Below, piece by piece: positions 57,620 through 64,000 of a stretch of DNA of 64,000 bases (within the stretch, counting starts at the first letter, position 1; each line of letters opens with the position of its first letter). The stretch is from the IMG/VR virus record IMGVR_UViG_3300049440_000156, positions 1-64,000 of that record. One strand, given 5' to 3'. The stretch is from a virus. Position numbers and translations under genes: made by a program. The notes under the pieces are model-generated. The model did not search any database, was not told where the DNA came from, and saw nothing but the letters and a program-made list of their open reading frames with translations.

Positions 57620-58794
57620 GCCTGCTTGTCCTCCTTGTCCTTGGGCTCATGCGCTACCGCCATGGCCTTTCGCAGGAGTTCATGGTCAGGTTTGTAGTAC
57701 CGCCGCTGCATGGATTCGCTCACGTGGCCAAACAGTTTTTTGGCTGTATGAATTGAGACCTTGCCGCTGGCCAGGGTGCGCGTGATCTTGGTCACCCTGC
57801 AGTCATAGATGCGGAAATCCTTGATCCGCCTATATAGTTCAGGATTGGCCAAAGCGACTTCCTTCTTGAAGATGTTCCATGACCGCTTGATGCTTGACAT
57901 GGGACGGTTGAGATTTGTGTGGGCATTCTTGGCCCGTGGCTGCAGAGGAAGGACGTATTCTTCCGGCTGGTTGCCGCCCATTTCCTTCCATCGTTCAAGC
58001 AGCCACTTCATTGACTCCAGCGCCTCGGCGATGAGCGGAACCTGGCGCTCGCGTTCCGAATTCTTTGCGCCTTCAACGACTTCAAATATCGCCTCTGCCA
58101 GGTTCACGTCCTGGCGCTTTATGTGTCTGATTTCCCCGAATCCGCAGCCGGTCTGAAACATGAGCCGCAGCAGATGAGCCAGCAATTTGCGCCGGCGCGT
58201 AAAGGCCAGCACCAATAGCGCTTCTTCATCCTCCTTGGTGATCGACCGCCCGGACCCGCGCTTATCGATTGGCAGTGGCTCGTAACGCTCCGCGATCGGC
58301 TCCCACACCCCGGCTTCATGCATTACCTGGTGGAGTGTAGAGAGTTCGATGTTGATCCGCTGATTGCCGGCCGTTTCCGTCCGCCAGTCCTGATAGGCCC
58401 GAACGTTGCCAATATGAATAGTGGCGAGTGTTATGCCATGGAAGAAGAGATTAAGAGTCCTGATGCATTGCTCGTAGTCTTTGACTGTACGAGGTTTGAG
58501 TGAGCGAGAATGCTCCTTTAACCATCGTGGTGCAGCGTCTTCAAACGGCAATTGGGCGAGTGGCGTCACGTCCATGGCCTGCCTCCGCGCATCTTCACAT
58601 GCCGGGCAGGGGAACCCAGGCCGATGAATATGTATGTTTGCCTGATGGTTTGTGTCTGATATCAGGCATCTCCTAGAACGGTAATTTACCGTAGATTTGC
58701 AGGTTTTTTTATTAATAACTTTATTATCTTCAGGCTGGTAGATTACTTTAGTAACCCCTGAAGACAGGCTTCGAGTAGCCGCTGATGATGACAT
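57616..58794 (-). CDS. Tyrosine integrase with altered catalytic motifs
   Basis: 392 residues from ATG 58794 (AAGGA upstream; longer frame rejected as non-coding). Core-binding region (WLKEHSRSLKPRTVKDYEQ) and catalytic domain. The box I motif reads FQTGCGFGEIRHIKRQDV where active integrases usually have TGxR, and box II reads YDCR in place of HxLR; LFGH and RRYYKPD (His and Tyr) are kept. It may be weakened or use nearby arginines. It lies divergent from the plus-strand regulator. Confidence 0.85.
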   Translation of the reverse strand: MSSSAATRSLSSGVTKVIYQPEDNKVINKKTCKSTVNYRSRRCLISDTNHQANIHIHRPGFPCPACEDARRQAMDVTPLAQLPFEDAAPRWLKEHSRSLKPRTVKDYEQCIRTLNLFFHGITLATIHIGNVRAYQDWRTETAGNQRINIELSTLHQVMHEAGVWEPIAERYEPLPIDKRGSGRSITKEDEEALLVLAFTRRRKLLAHLLRLMFQTGCGFGEIRHIKRQDVNLAEAIFEVVEGAKNSERERQVPLIAEALESMKWLLERWKEMGGNQPEEYVLPLQPRAKNAHTNLNRPMSSIKRSWNIFKKEVALANPELYRRIKDFRIYDCRVTKITRTLASGKVSIHTAKKLFGHVSESMQRRYYKPDHELLRKAMAVAHEPKDKEDKQA

Positions 58795-58864
58795 TTTGAT
58801 TTTCCTTGAAGTATGAATTTGAATTGCGGGGCCGGTATGAATTGGAGCAAGCTTATGAACTCGC

Positions 58865-58900
58865 TTGACAATGTATATACGAAGTATTACTTTGTCAAAC
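58865..58900 (+). promoter_or_regulatory. Promoter/operator between integrase and plus-strand regulator
   Basis: TTGACA (58865-58870), 17 bp, TACTTT (58888-58893), then the ATG at 58901 only 7 bp later, so the message would be nearly leaderless. Inverted arms TTGACAA (58865) and TTGTCAA (58892), and a GTATATAC palindrome (58873-58880) between, suggest an operator. Confidence 0.55.
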
Positions 58901-59089
58901 ATGGTAAGACAAAAAGAGACACGCAAAAAAAAGACGGCCCGCGGCCTGGCGCTGCGGTTCATTGGCAACGAGGAATCAATGCTGGCCGACCTGAAGCATA
59001 AATACCCGGAGATGGACGACAGTAAGCTGCTGCGCCAAGCGCTCCGGGAAAAATGGGAGCGCGAGATGGGCAAGAGAGAGAGCAAATAA
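58901..59089 (+). CDS. Plus-strand RHH-type DNA-binding protein (candidate lysogeny regulator)
   Basis: 62 residues, basic start MVRQKETRKKKTARG then ALRFIGNEESMLADLKHKYP and SKLLRQALREKWEREM, an Arc/CopG-like RHH. It is divergent from the integrase and sits on an operator-like promoter, the usual place for a lysogeny switch protein. Confidence 0.6.
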   Translation: MVRQKETRKKKTARGLALRFIGNEESMLADLKHKYPEMDDSKLLRQALREKWEREMGKRESK

Positions 59090-59128
59090 TGCTGGCAATT
59101 AAAAAGCGAAGTGGGATACGATTATCCC

Positions 59129-59254
59129 ATGACAAAAACACAACGCGTTCTTTTGTTTGCCCTGGCCGTGGCGTTCACGATTGGAGCATGTCACGAGCTG
59201 AGAGCGGACGGTCCTCACCCACAATGCCTGCCAGGAATCCCCTGTTCAAAATAA
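59129..59254 (+). CDS. 41-residue secreted or lipoprotein peptide
   Basis: MTKTQRVLLFALAVAFTIGA is a signal peptide ending near a lipobox-like TIGAC, followed by a short Cys/Pro tail (CLPGIPCSK). Follows the RHH gene on the plus strand. Confidence 0.55.
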   Translation: MTKTQRVLLFALAVAFTIGACHELRADGPHPQCLPGIPCSK

Positions 59255-59270
59255 CTACAGAGAGGGCCAC

Positions 59271-59954
59271 ATGAACGCCCTCTCGTACTTGTTCTGGCTG
59301 GTTGAGGTTCTTCTTGAAGTAGCTGGCGCGCGCCAGGCCCGCAAGCGATCCGCTCCGCTTTCCATATTTCTCAGTTTCCGCGCCTTCGCCGATATCGCAT
59401 GCCTGGGGATATCCGCCTTCGCTGGGCCGTTCTTTTATTCGTGGTCCTGGTATGCGCAGGCGCTGATTCAGTACATCCTCTTTACCGTTCTTTCTATGTA
59501 CGTATGCGCTAAACTGCTCCGTTCTGATCGCTACACCTTGCGCTTCTATTCAGCCGCAGCCGGAACACTTTCATTCCTGGCCATAGCCTTCTTCCATGCC
59601 AGGCCATTCACGATGACCAACGTGCTTCACTTTGCCGCCTGCACTTATATGCTGCTGGCTGTGTGCCTATGTCTGGCGCTGGCGATGCAGAAAAACGTTG
59701 ATTGGAGCTGGATAGGAATCGCAGCGCTGCTCTTGGCTACATCGAATGGCTTACTGTCGGCCATGCAGGCTGCTCACTGGCAGGTGATGTCTTATTATCC
59801 AATCGGAGAAATTGCGGCGCTAGGGCTTTGGGTATGGGCTACACGGAAGGAGCCGTCCATGAACATCGAAGGCGAGGTACGGCTTTCCCTGCCGGTATGT
59901 TTTGGCGCGGAGAGCGCTACAATGGCAGCAGAGCAGGATAAGTGGATAATGTAA
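59271..59954 (+). CDS. Plus-strand polytopic membrane protein
   Basis: 227 residues with about six membrane segments (ALIQYILFTVLSMYV, GTLSFLAIAFF, CTYMLLAVCLCLALAM, WIGIAALLLATSNGLLSAM). GAGAGG lies before the ATG. Last gene of the plus-strand island beside the integrase; lysogenic-conversion or exclusion genes often occupy this place. No family recognised. Confidence 0.7.
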   Translation: MNALSYLFWLVEVLLEVAGARQARKRSAPLSIFLSFRAFADIACLGISAFAGPFFYSWSWYAQALIQYILFTVLSMYVCAKLLRSDRYTLRFYSAAAGTLSFLAIAFFHARPFTMTNVLHFAACTYMLLAVCLCLALAMQKNVDWSWIGIAALLLATSNGLLSAMQAAHWQVMSYYPIGEIAALGLWVWATRKEPSMNIEGEVRLSLPVCFGAESATMAAEQDKWIM

Positions 59955-59996
59955 TCGGACTGGCCGCGTAGAGTGGCCGGAAGAGATGTTCACGAG

Positions 59997-60012
59997 TTCC
60001 TGACGTCTGGAA
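59997..60012. promoter_or_regulatory. 16-bp palindrome site, exact TTCCTGACGTCTGGAA
   Basis: Exact match, in the gap between the convergent membrane protein and terminase genes, one base after the terminase stop. Confidence 0.85.
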
Positions 60013-60013
60013 T

Positions 60014-61156
60014 CTACCGTCTCCGCATCCTGCGCATCGCCGTCTTGCTCATCGGCACCGGTTGGTCCTGTCTCTGCTGGTCATATATGGCTTCTTCGTA
60101 TCTGGCTGCGCGTGAGGTGATGTCGTCCATTGGGATATGGGCGATGGCTTCAAGGGCTAGTTCATGTGCGGTCTTCTGGGAGGGCTCAGGAAGAGACATC
60201 ACTAGATACTTCGTTGCGTCCGTGGCGTGATTGTTTTTGTCGATGATCTCTTCGGCCGGGTTCTGGCTCATCAATTGCGTGGCGCTTAGTTTCTTCTTGC
60301 GCGTTTGTAGCAGCTCCCAAAGAAGGTTTGGGCAGTCCCAATTGTGCAACCCAGGCTGCGGCTTATCTTCATAGTTTCTGCATACGATGCGGAGGCTTGG
60401 TTTGCGGAACCGGCTTTCAACTTCTTCCCTCTGCTCTGCGCTCATGTCTTCCAGTTCGCGGTCAGACGGTCCTAAATTAGCCCAATGCCCGGAAAGCATC
60501 CGCTGCGCGAATGAAATATCGGAGCGATCGCCAAAGAACTGAGTGAAGAGAGCGATGCCGTTTTCTACATAAAGGTCATTGTAGGACTTCGGCGCTTTCC
60601 GGTCGGACTGCTGATTGGTATCCGGAAAGATGCTTGGATCGGCGTAGCAGTTGCGGATGCGACGAACATCCTCCATTTGTTTGATGGTTTCCGAGTGCTG
60701 CCAGATTTGCTTGCCTGGCATGTAGTACTCGCCGCACATATAGATGCAGCCCACGAAGTCATGGTAGGAGCGCTCTAGCGATGTGGGATTGACTGCCCCA
60801 TGATCGAATCCAGCTTCAATTCTCCAGCGCGCGTCGGGCCGCCACATCGGATCTGTAATTACGATTTTCTTCCAATGCGAAAGCAGGGTATCTGCAAACA
60901 CCAACTCACCTCCGCCGGCGCGGTCCTGGATTTCCTGTTCCCGGTCCCATGCGCCCTGTGAGCTATACTTTGGCCGTCTCGCCAGCTTCCACGCAGGGTT
61001 AACGCTCGGATCGCGGTCGGGATGGGCCGAATAGTGCAACGTCACTACGGGCAGGTTTCCATCTTTGATGCGCACATGGAGCCCGCGCATAACTTCTACC
61101 TTGGTGCGCGGTGCCAGCGTTCTGGCCAATTTAAGGGCATCAGCAATTTGCCCCAT
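60014..61156 (-). CDS. terL: Terminase large subunit, nuclease half
   Basis: 380 residues. RNase-H-like nuclease acids: AGFDHGAVNPTS, NCYADPSIFPDT and NHATDATKYLVM. N-terminal part VVTLHYSAHPDRDP normally lies between ATPase and nuclease in one protein. The ATG follows the ATPase gene's TGA by one base in another frame, with GGAAGG upstream, so the enzyme is split. It cuts concatemeric DNA during packaging. Confidence 0.9.
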   Translation of the reverse strand: MGQIADALKLARTLAPRTKVEVMRGLHVRIKDGNLPVVTLHYSAHPDRDPSVNPAWKLARRPKYSSQGAWDREQEIQDRAGGGELVFADTLLSHWKKIVITDPMWRPDARWRIEAGFDHGAVNPTSLERSYHDFVGCIYMCGEYYMPGKQIWQHSETIKQMEDVRRIRNCYADPSIFPDTNQQSDRKAPKSYNDLYVENGIALFTQFFGDRSDISFAQRMLSGHWANLGPSDRELEDMSAEQREEVESRFRKPSLRIVCRNYEDKPQPGLHNWDCPNLLWELLQTRKKKLSATQLMSQNPAEEIIDKNNHATDATKYLVMSLPEPSQKTAHELALEAIAHIPMDDITSRAARYEEAIYDQQRQDQPVPMSKTAMRRMRRR

Positions 61157-61157
61157 A

Positions 61158-61943
61158 TCAACCTTCCACGTTCAAAATTGCATCATTTTTAAAATCGCTG
61201 TACCAGCCCGGGCCGGCACTCGAATTAAAGATGATCTTCTGTGTGCCGGCCGCAAGAACTGCGTCGTAGCACTCACCGGCATCCGCCTGGAAAGCCGATT
61301 CATCGTTCAGATATCCCCATGGGTGGTACAACCGGATCTTGTTGCCAGCATCTCCCTTGCCTCCGGGAATGCCGAGTATCTTCGATCCGTTGGCAAACTC
61401 CAGCACCAAGTCTGTCTGTCTATCGATCGCCTTGACCAGCGGGTAAGCCTCTTGCAGAAAGAGGGGCTGGCTGCGGTAAAGCTGCTTGGCGTACCCGACC
61501 AACTCAATGACCTTCAACTCCGTCAAAGTCTGGAATATTTGCAGGCGGTATGGTTCGCGCATCGCTTCCCATGTCAGGTAGGCTACGCATGCCCATGAAG
61601 CCAGCAAGTCGCGGCTCTTCTCGATGAGTACGATAGGTTCCTGCTGGAAGATATCAAAGAGATGGGGAAGGTAGGGCAGGTCTGGAAAGGGTTCGTTCGG
61701 TTGACGCCCCTGCTCTTTCCAGTAGGGGTTGAACGTCTTTGTGCAATTGCGCGCCCAGTGATAAGGTTCGCGCATAGCCTCTTCCACCTTTGAGGCATTC
61801 GCCTGCAGGTGCAGTTTGAGGCGCTTCCGCTCACATAATTGTAGAAGGGCCTCCCGGCGCAATTCCGAATCGGGATGCGAATCGCTCGGGGACGGTTCCG
61901 TCTTTTGCAAATTGTTCCAGTTCACTGTCGGTAAATCCTTCAA
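61158..61943 (-). CDS. terL: Terminase large subunit, ATPase half
   Basis: 261 residues. Walker A-like EKSRDLLASW, Walker B GYLNDESA with catalytic Glu, and coupling motif FNSSAGPGWYSDF, all of TerL. It ends exactly between ATPase and nuclease domains. The TTG at 61943 lacks a clear ribosome site; GTG 61925 with AAGGA upstream is an alternative. It overlaps the small subunit gene by about 110 nt. Confidence 0.88.
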   Translation of the reverse strand: MKDLPTVNWNNLQKTEPSPSDSHPDSELRREALLQLCERKRLKLHLQANASKVEEAMREPYHWARNCTKTFNPYWKEQGRQPNEPFPDLPYLPHLFDIFQQEPIVLIEKSRDLLASWACVAYLTWEAMREPYRLQIFQTLTELKVIELVGYAKQLYRSQPLFLQEAYPLVKAIDRQTDLVLEFANGSKILGIPGGKGDAGNKIRLYHPWGYLNDESAFQADAGECYDAVLAAGTQKIIFNSSAGPGWYSDFKNDAILNVEG

Positions 61944-62448
61944 ATTTGTCTGGGTTCTGCGCGCCGATCTTCATGCCAAGAATTTCTGACAGTCCGAGCG
62001 CCGCCCGCACCTGCGCGTTCATGTTCCCGTTGGTCAGGACGTTCGGCATATTGGCCTGTGTCCAGAGCAAGTGCATCACATCGGCCTTAGTGACAGCACG
62101 CCGCTTGCCCAGCTCCTTGGCTTCTGCTTCGGCCGCTTTTAGCGCGGCGTTGGCCAACAGGCTCTGATACTCAGCCATTTCCTTCTTTACTAATGGCCGT
62201 TTCATCAACATGCAGCCCTTGACGTCAGGATTCTTGTCGTTTGGATAGGCTATCTGTGCGGCCTGGGTCTGCGTCTTTCCTGCCTTCAGTTCCTCGATGA
62301 ACTTCCGCAACGCCGGCGTCCACTTCGGTCCTGGCTTGGGGCCGCCCTTCTTCGCTAATTTGTGATCTCCATCATGCTCGAACTTAAGGGTGCAATTCGG
62401 ATACGGGCAATCATCTCTTGTTTTCTTTTTCTTCTTCTTGAACGCCAC
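61831..62448 (-). CDS. terS: Terminase small subunit with zinc finger
   Basis: 205 residues. A C2H2-like CPYPNCTLKFEHDGDH near the N-terminus, HTH region (AGKTQTQAAQIAYPND), long coiled helices (EYQSLLANAALKAAEAEAK) and an acidic C-terminal end. Position directly before the terminase ATPase identifies it; it would recognise packaging-site DNA. Confidence 0.8.
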   Translation of the reverse strand: MAFKKKKKKTRDDCPYPNCTLKFEHDGDHKLAKKGGPKPGPKWTPALRKFIEELKAGKTQTQAAQIAYPNDKNPDVKGCMLMKRPLVKKEMAEYQSLLANAALKAAEAEAKELGKRRAVTKADVMHLLWTQANMPNVLTNGNMNAQVRAALGLSEILGMKIGAQNPDKFEGFTDSELEQFAKDGTVPERFASRFGIAPGGPSTIM

Positions 62449-62458
62449 AACATCACCT

Positions 62459-64000
62459 TCAGTGTTTCTTCTGTTCCTTTTTCTCGTTGATGCCGATCAT
62501 CTTCAACAAACTGTCCATCGCCTTTTCGGCATTCGAGTCTTTGCTTTGCCTCATCCAGGGTTGCAGCGGGATGGGTACGGCGCCCTCGCCATGGCTCTTC
62601 AGTTTGTCGGCCAGGGATTCATGTTTCTTGTGGAAGTGCGGATCTTCGTTTTTGAAGACTGCTGACACTGGCGGACTCACACGGTTCTGCAGGAACGTCT
62701 TCGGGTCGGTGGCCGCGTCCATGACGTCGCCCTGGACGGTGCGTAGATGGTATTCCTTGCCGTCATGGACGACGCTGAAGGGCTTGTCCCAATGCGGGTC
62801 TTTGTCCGACATCTCGTTAATGATGCGTGCTGCTGTGTAGAGCACTGCCGCTCCGAGCATGAGAGCTACGAGTTGCTCCCGGCCGTATTTGGTGCCGGCT
62901 TGCGCCACAAACCGCGCGCGGGCTTCCGTGAAGTCTGGAGCCATCAGGAACAGCCGCAACGTGTCCTGTAGCGTCTTGTTGCGCCCCAGCAGGCGGTAAT
63001 TGAGGCCTCCGAATGCCGCGTTGGCCTGGCTGGCCGTCAGGAATTGTAGTTGGTCTTCGCTTAGTTCGGGATAGCGCTTCCGGTTGCGTTCTAGTGCCAC
63101 TTTGGCCATCTGCATCTTCAACCGCGGCATGTAATCGCGGAAGAGATAATCGACGTAAGTCCTGTAAAGCGGCCCGATGCCTGGTGTTTTCGTTACCAGT
63201 CCACCAGAAGATAGTCCCTCACCGAAAGCTTCCATTGCGTCGTAGTGCGCCACCATCAGGCCATGATCGACCAATCCTGATTGCACAGGATCGTTCAGAT
63301 CCAGCTTCGGCATGTGTCTGGGCCAGACTTTGTGTTCCAGTGCGTGGATACCCAACGTCGTTTGATGAAAGACCGAGAACGATAGGACAAAGCTCTTGAT
63401 CTCTGCTGCTGTGTCGAGTGCAAACGCTCCAGGCCTGACGGTCTTGTCGCCGATGGTGATCTGGTAGCGACGCAGAGCCGACGTGCTCAGGTTGTTCTTG
63501 AGCTTCTGGTGAATCTCTGGATGCACCAGGGCATCACCCTGCACAAAAACATTCTTGCCGTCCACGTTGCCGGCCCACTTCCAGCCACGCAGAGCAGGAT
63601 GGTCAATCGATTTGTAGTCGGCAAATTCCTCTCCGGCTTTGATGTTCGGCTTAATCACATACGCTGGCTGCTCTTCGCCTATCTCTTTGGCGCTGGCCCA
63701 GCTCGTCGCAACCAGCGGTCGCCCGTCAGAGGCTTCTCCGCCCATAAGGCTCTCGATGTACGCTCGCGCTGCCAGAGCTTCTCGTAGGGACCGCTCGTGT
63801 ACAGACGTCAGGAACCCAACGTCCTTGTCCTTCGGCGTGAAGCCCAACTGCTCCGCGTCGAAGTAGGTCGGCAAGCTACGTTTCTTGCTGAAGCTGGGCT
63901 TGGTCACTAGCGTGTTGAAATTCATCTCCGCGCGGATTCGGGCTGCAAACTTTGGTTTGTCGGCATAGACGTGCTGGATATAGTTCTCTACGCCCGCCTC
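62459..64000 (-). CDS. C-terminal part of a polyvalent-type large protein (5' end off window)
   Basis: The frame is open to the right edge; the ATG at 63925 is internal because coding-like sequence (EAGVENYIQHVYADKPKFAA) precedes it. More than 510 residues. Features: SFVLSFSVFHQTTLGIHAL, YVDYLFRDYMPRLKMQ, LEFT-type helices and a hydrophobic EQLVALMLGAAVLYTAARII near the end, a basic C-terminus. It resembles the membrane-associated C-terminal domains (LPD38-like, from memory) at the end of phage polyvalent proteins. It precedes the terminase genes. Confidence 0.7.
   Translation of the reverse strand, partial: EAGVENYIQHVYADKPKFAARIRAEMNFNTLVTKPSFSKKRSLPTYFDAEQLGFTPKDKDVGFLTSVHERSLREALAARAYIESLMGGEASDGRPLVATSWASAKEIGEEQPAYVIKPNIKAGEEFADYKSIDHPALRGWKWAGNVDGKNVFVQGDALVHPEIHQKLKNNLSTSALRRYQITIGDKTVRPGAFALDTAAEIKSFVLSFSVFHQTTLGIHALEHKVWPRHMPKLDLNDPVQSGLVDHGLMVAHYDAMEAFGEGLSSGGLVTKTPGIGPLYRTYVDYLFRDYMPRLKMQMAKVALERNRKRYPELSEDQLQFLTASQANAAFGGLNYRLLGRNKTLQDTLRLFLMAPDFTEARARFVAQAGTKYGREQLVALMLGAAVLYTAARIINEMSDKDPHWDKPFSVVHDGKEYHLRTVQGDVMDAATDPKTFLQNRVSPPVSAVFKNEDPHFHKKHESLADKLKSHGEGAVPIPLQPWMRQSKDSNAEKAMDSLLKMIGINEKKEQKKH

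Noticed and set aside
58795-59085. Longer integrase N-terminus
   Set aside because: It covers the promoter and the plus-strand RHH gene, and its sequence is Ser/Arg-rich and not integrase-like.
1-64000. CRISPR arrays, rRNA genes and insertion sequences
   Set aside because: None seen; the only mobile-type genes are HNH endonucleases and the integrase.

Overview
The window is a large piece of a temperate tailed-phage genome (or prophage). Almost everything is read from the minus strand as tightly packed genes, many with ATGA or GTGA stop/start overlaps. It carries split terminase genes, portal, scaffold, capsid, head-tail and tail genes, a lysis module, a tyrosine integrase and a recombination/replication region. 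Both window ends cut through very large genes of the polyvalent-protein kind, so the window looks like an internal arc of a bigger, probably circularly permuted genome. The host cannot be read directly. Mid GC content and a secreted DUF4082 protein with a Thr/Ser-Pro linker and FN3-like end would fit a soil bacterium such as an Acidobacterium, but this is only an inference.

Layout, right to left (direction of most transcription): C-terminal part of a polyvalent-type protein (64000-62459), small terminase and a large terminase split into ATPase and nuclease genes (62448-60014). A short plus-strand island follows (58901-59954: ribbon-helix-helix regulator, small secreted peptide, membrane protein), divergent from the integrase (58794-57616). 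Beside the integrase is a 200-bp attP-like region carrying the 5' half of an elongator tRNA-Met. Then comes a long early region (57127-37186) of small, often Cys-rich genes: Rad52-like annealing protein, Gp157, DUF3307, acyl carrier protein, ParB-like protein, a replication initiator with iteron-like repeats inside its gene, ASCH, a PD-(D/E)XK-like nuclease, a SpoT-type HD hydrolase, DUF1643 and a LexA-N-like HTH. A lysis module (36067-33744) has a GH108 endolysin, an alpha/beta hydrolase, a PTH2-like protein overlapping two tRNA-like sequences, and lipoproteins. Signal-peptide-bearing beta-rich proteins (31819-24690) with a second plus-strand island (28527-29225) follow. The head/tail genes come next (23688-4662), and finally a giant polyvalent protein (4661 to the left edge).

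Three observations stand out. (1) A 16-bp near-palindrome, TTCCWGACGTCWGGAA, occurs at least 12 times with at most one mismatch across the window. It usually lies at gene starts or just after terminators, which suggests a genome-wide repressor/operator network like mycobacteriophage stoperators, or a translational operator. (2) The left-edge polyvalent protein combines a RelA/SpoT-like segment, a 2H phosphoesterase, a GGDEF-like domain and an N6-type methyltransferase, with repeated S[AV]PLD[DE]LD motifs between modules. The same motif occurs in a separate plus-strand membrane protein, and a stand-alone SpoT-type HD hydrolase is also encoded. This points to a nucleotide-messenger counter-defence theme. 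(3) A PTH2-like gene overlaps a degenerate tRNA-Arg and a D-armless mini-tRNA, both with encoded CCA.

No DNA polymerase, primase, replicative helicase or ParA was recognised, so replication probably relies on host machinery recruited by the initiator.
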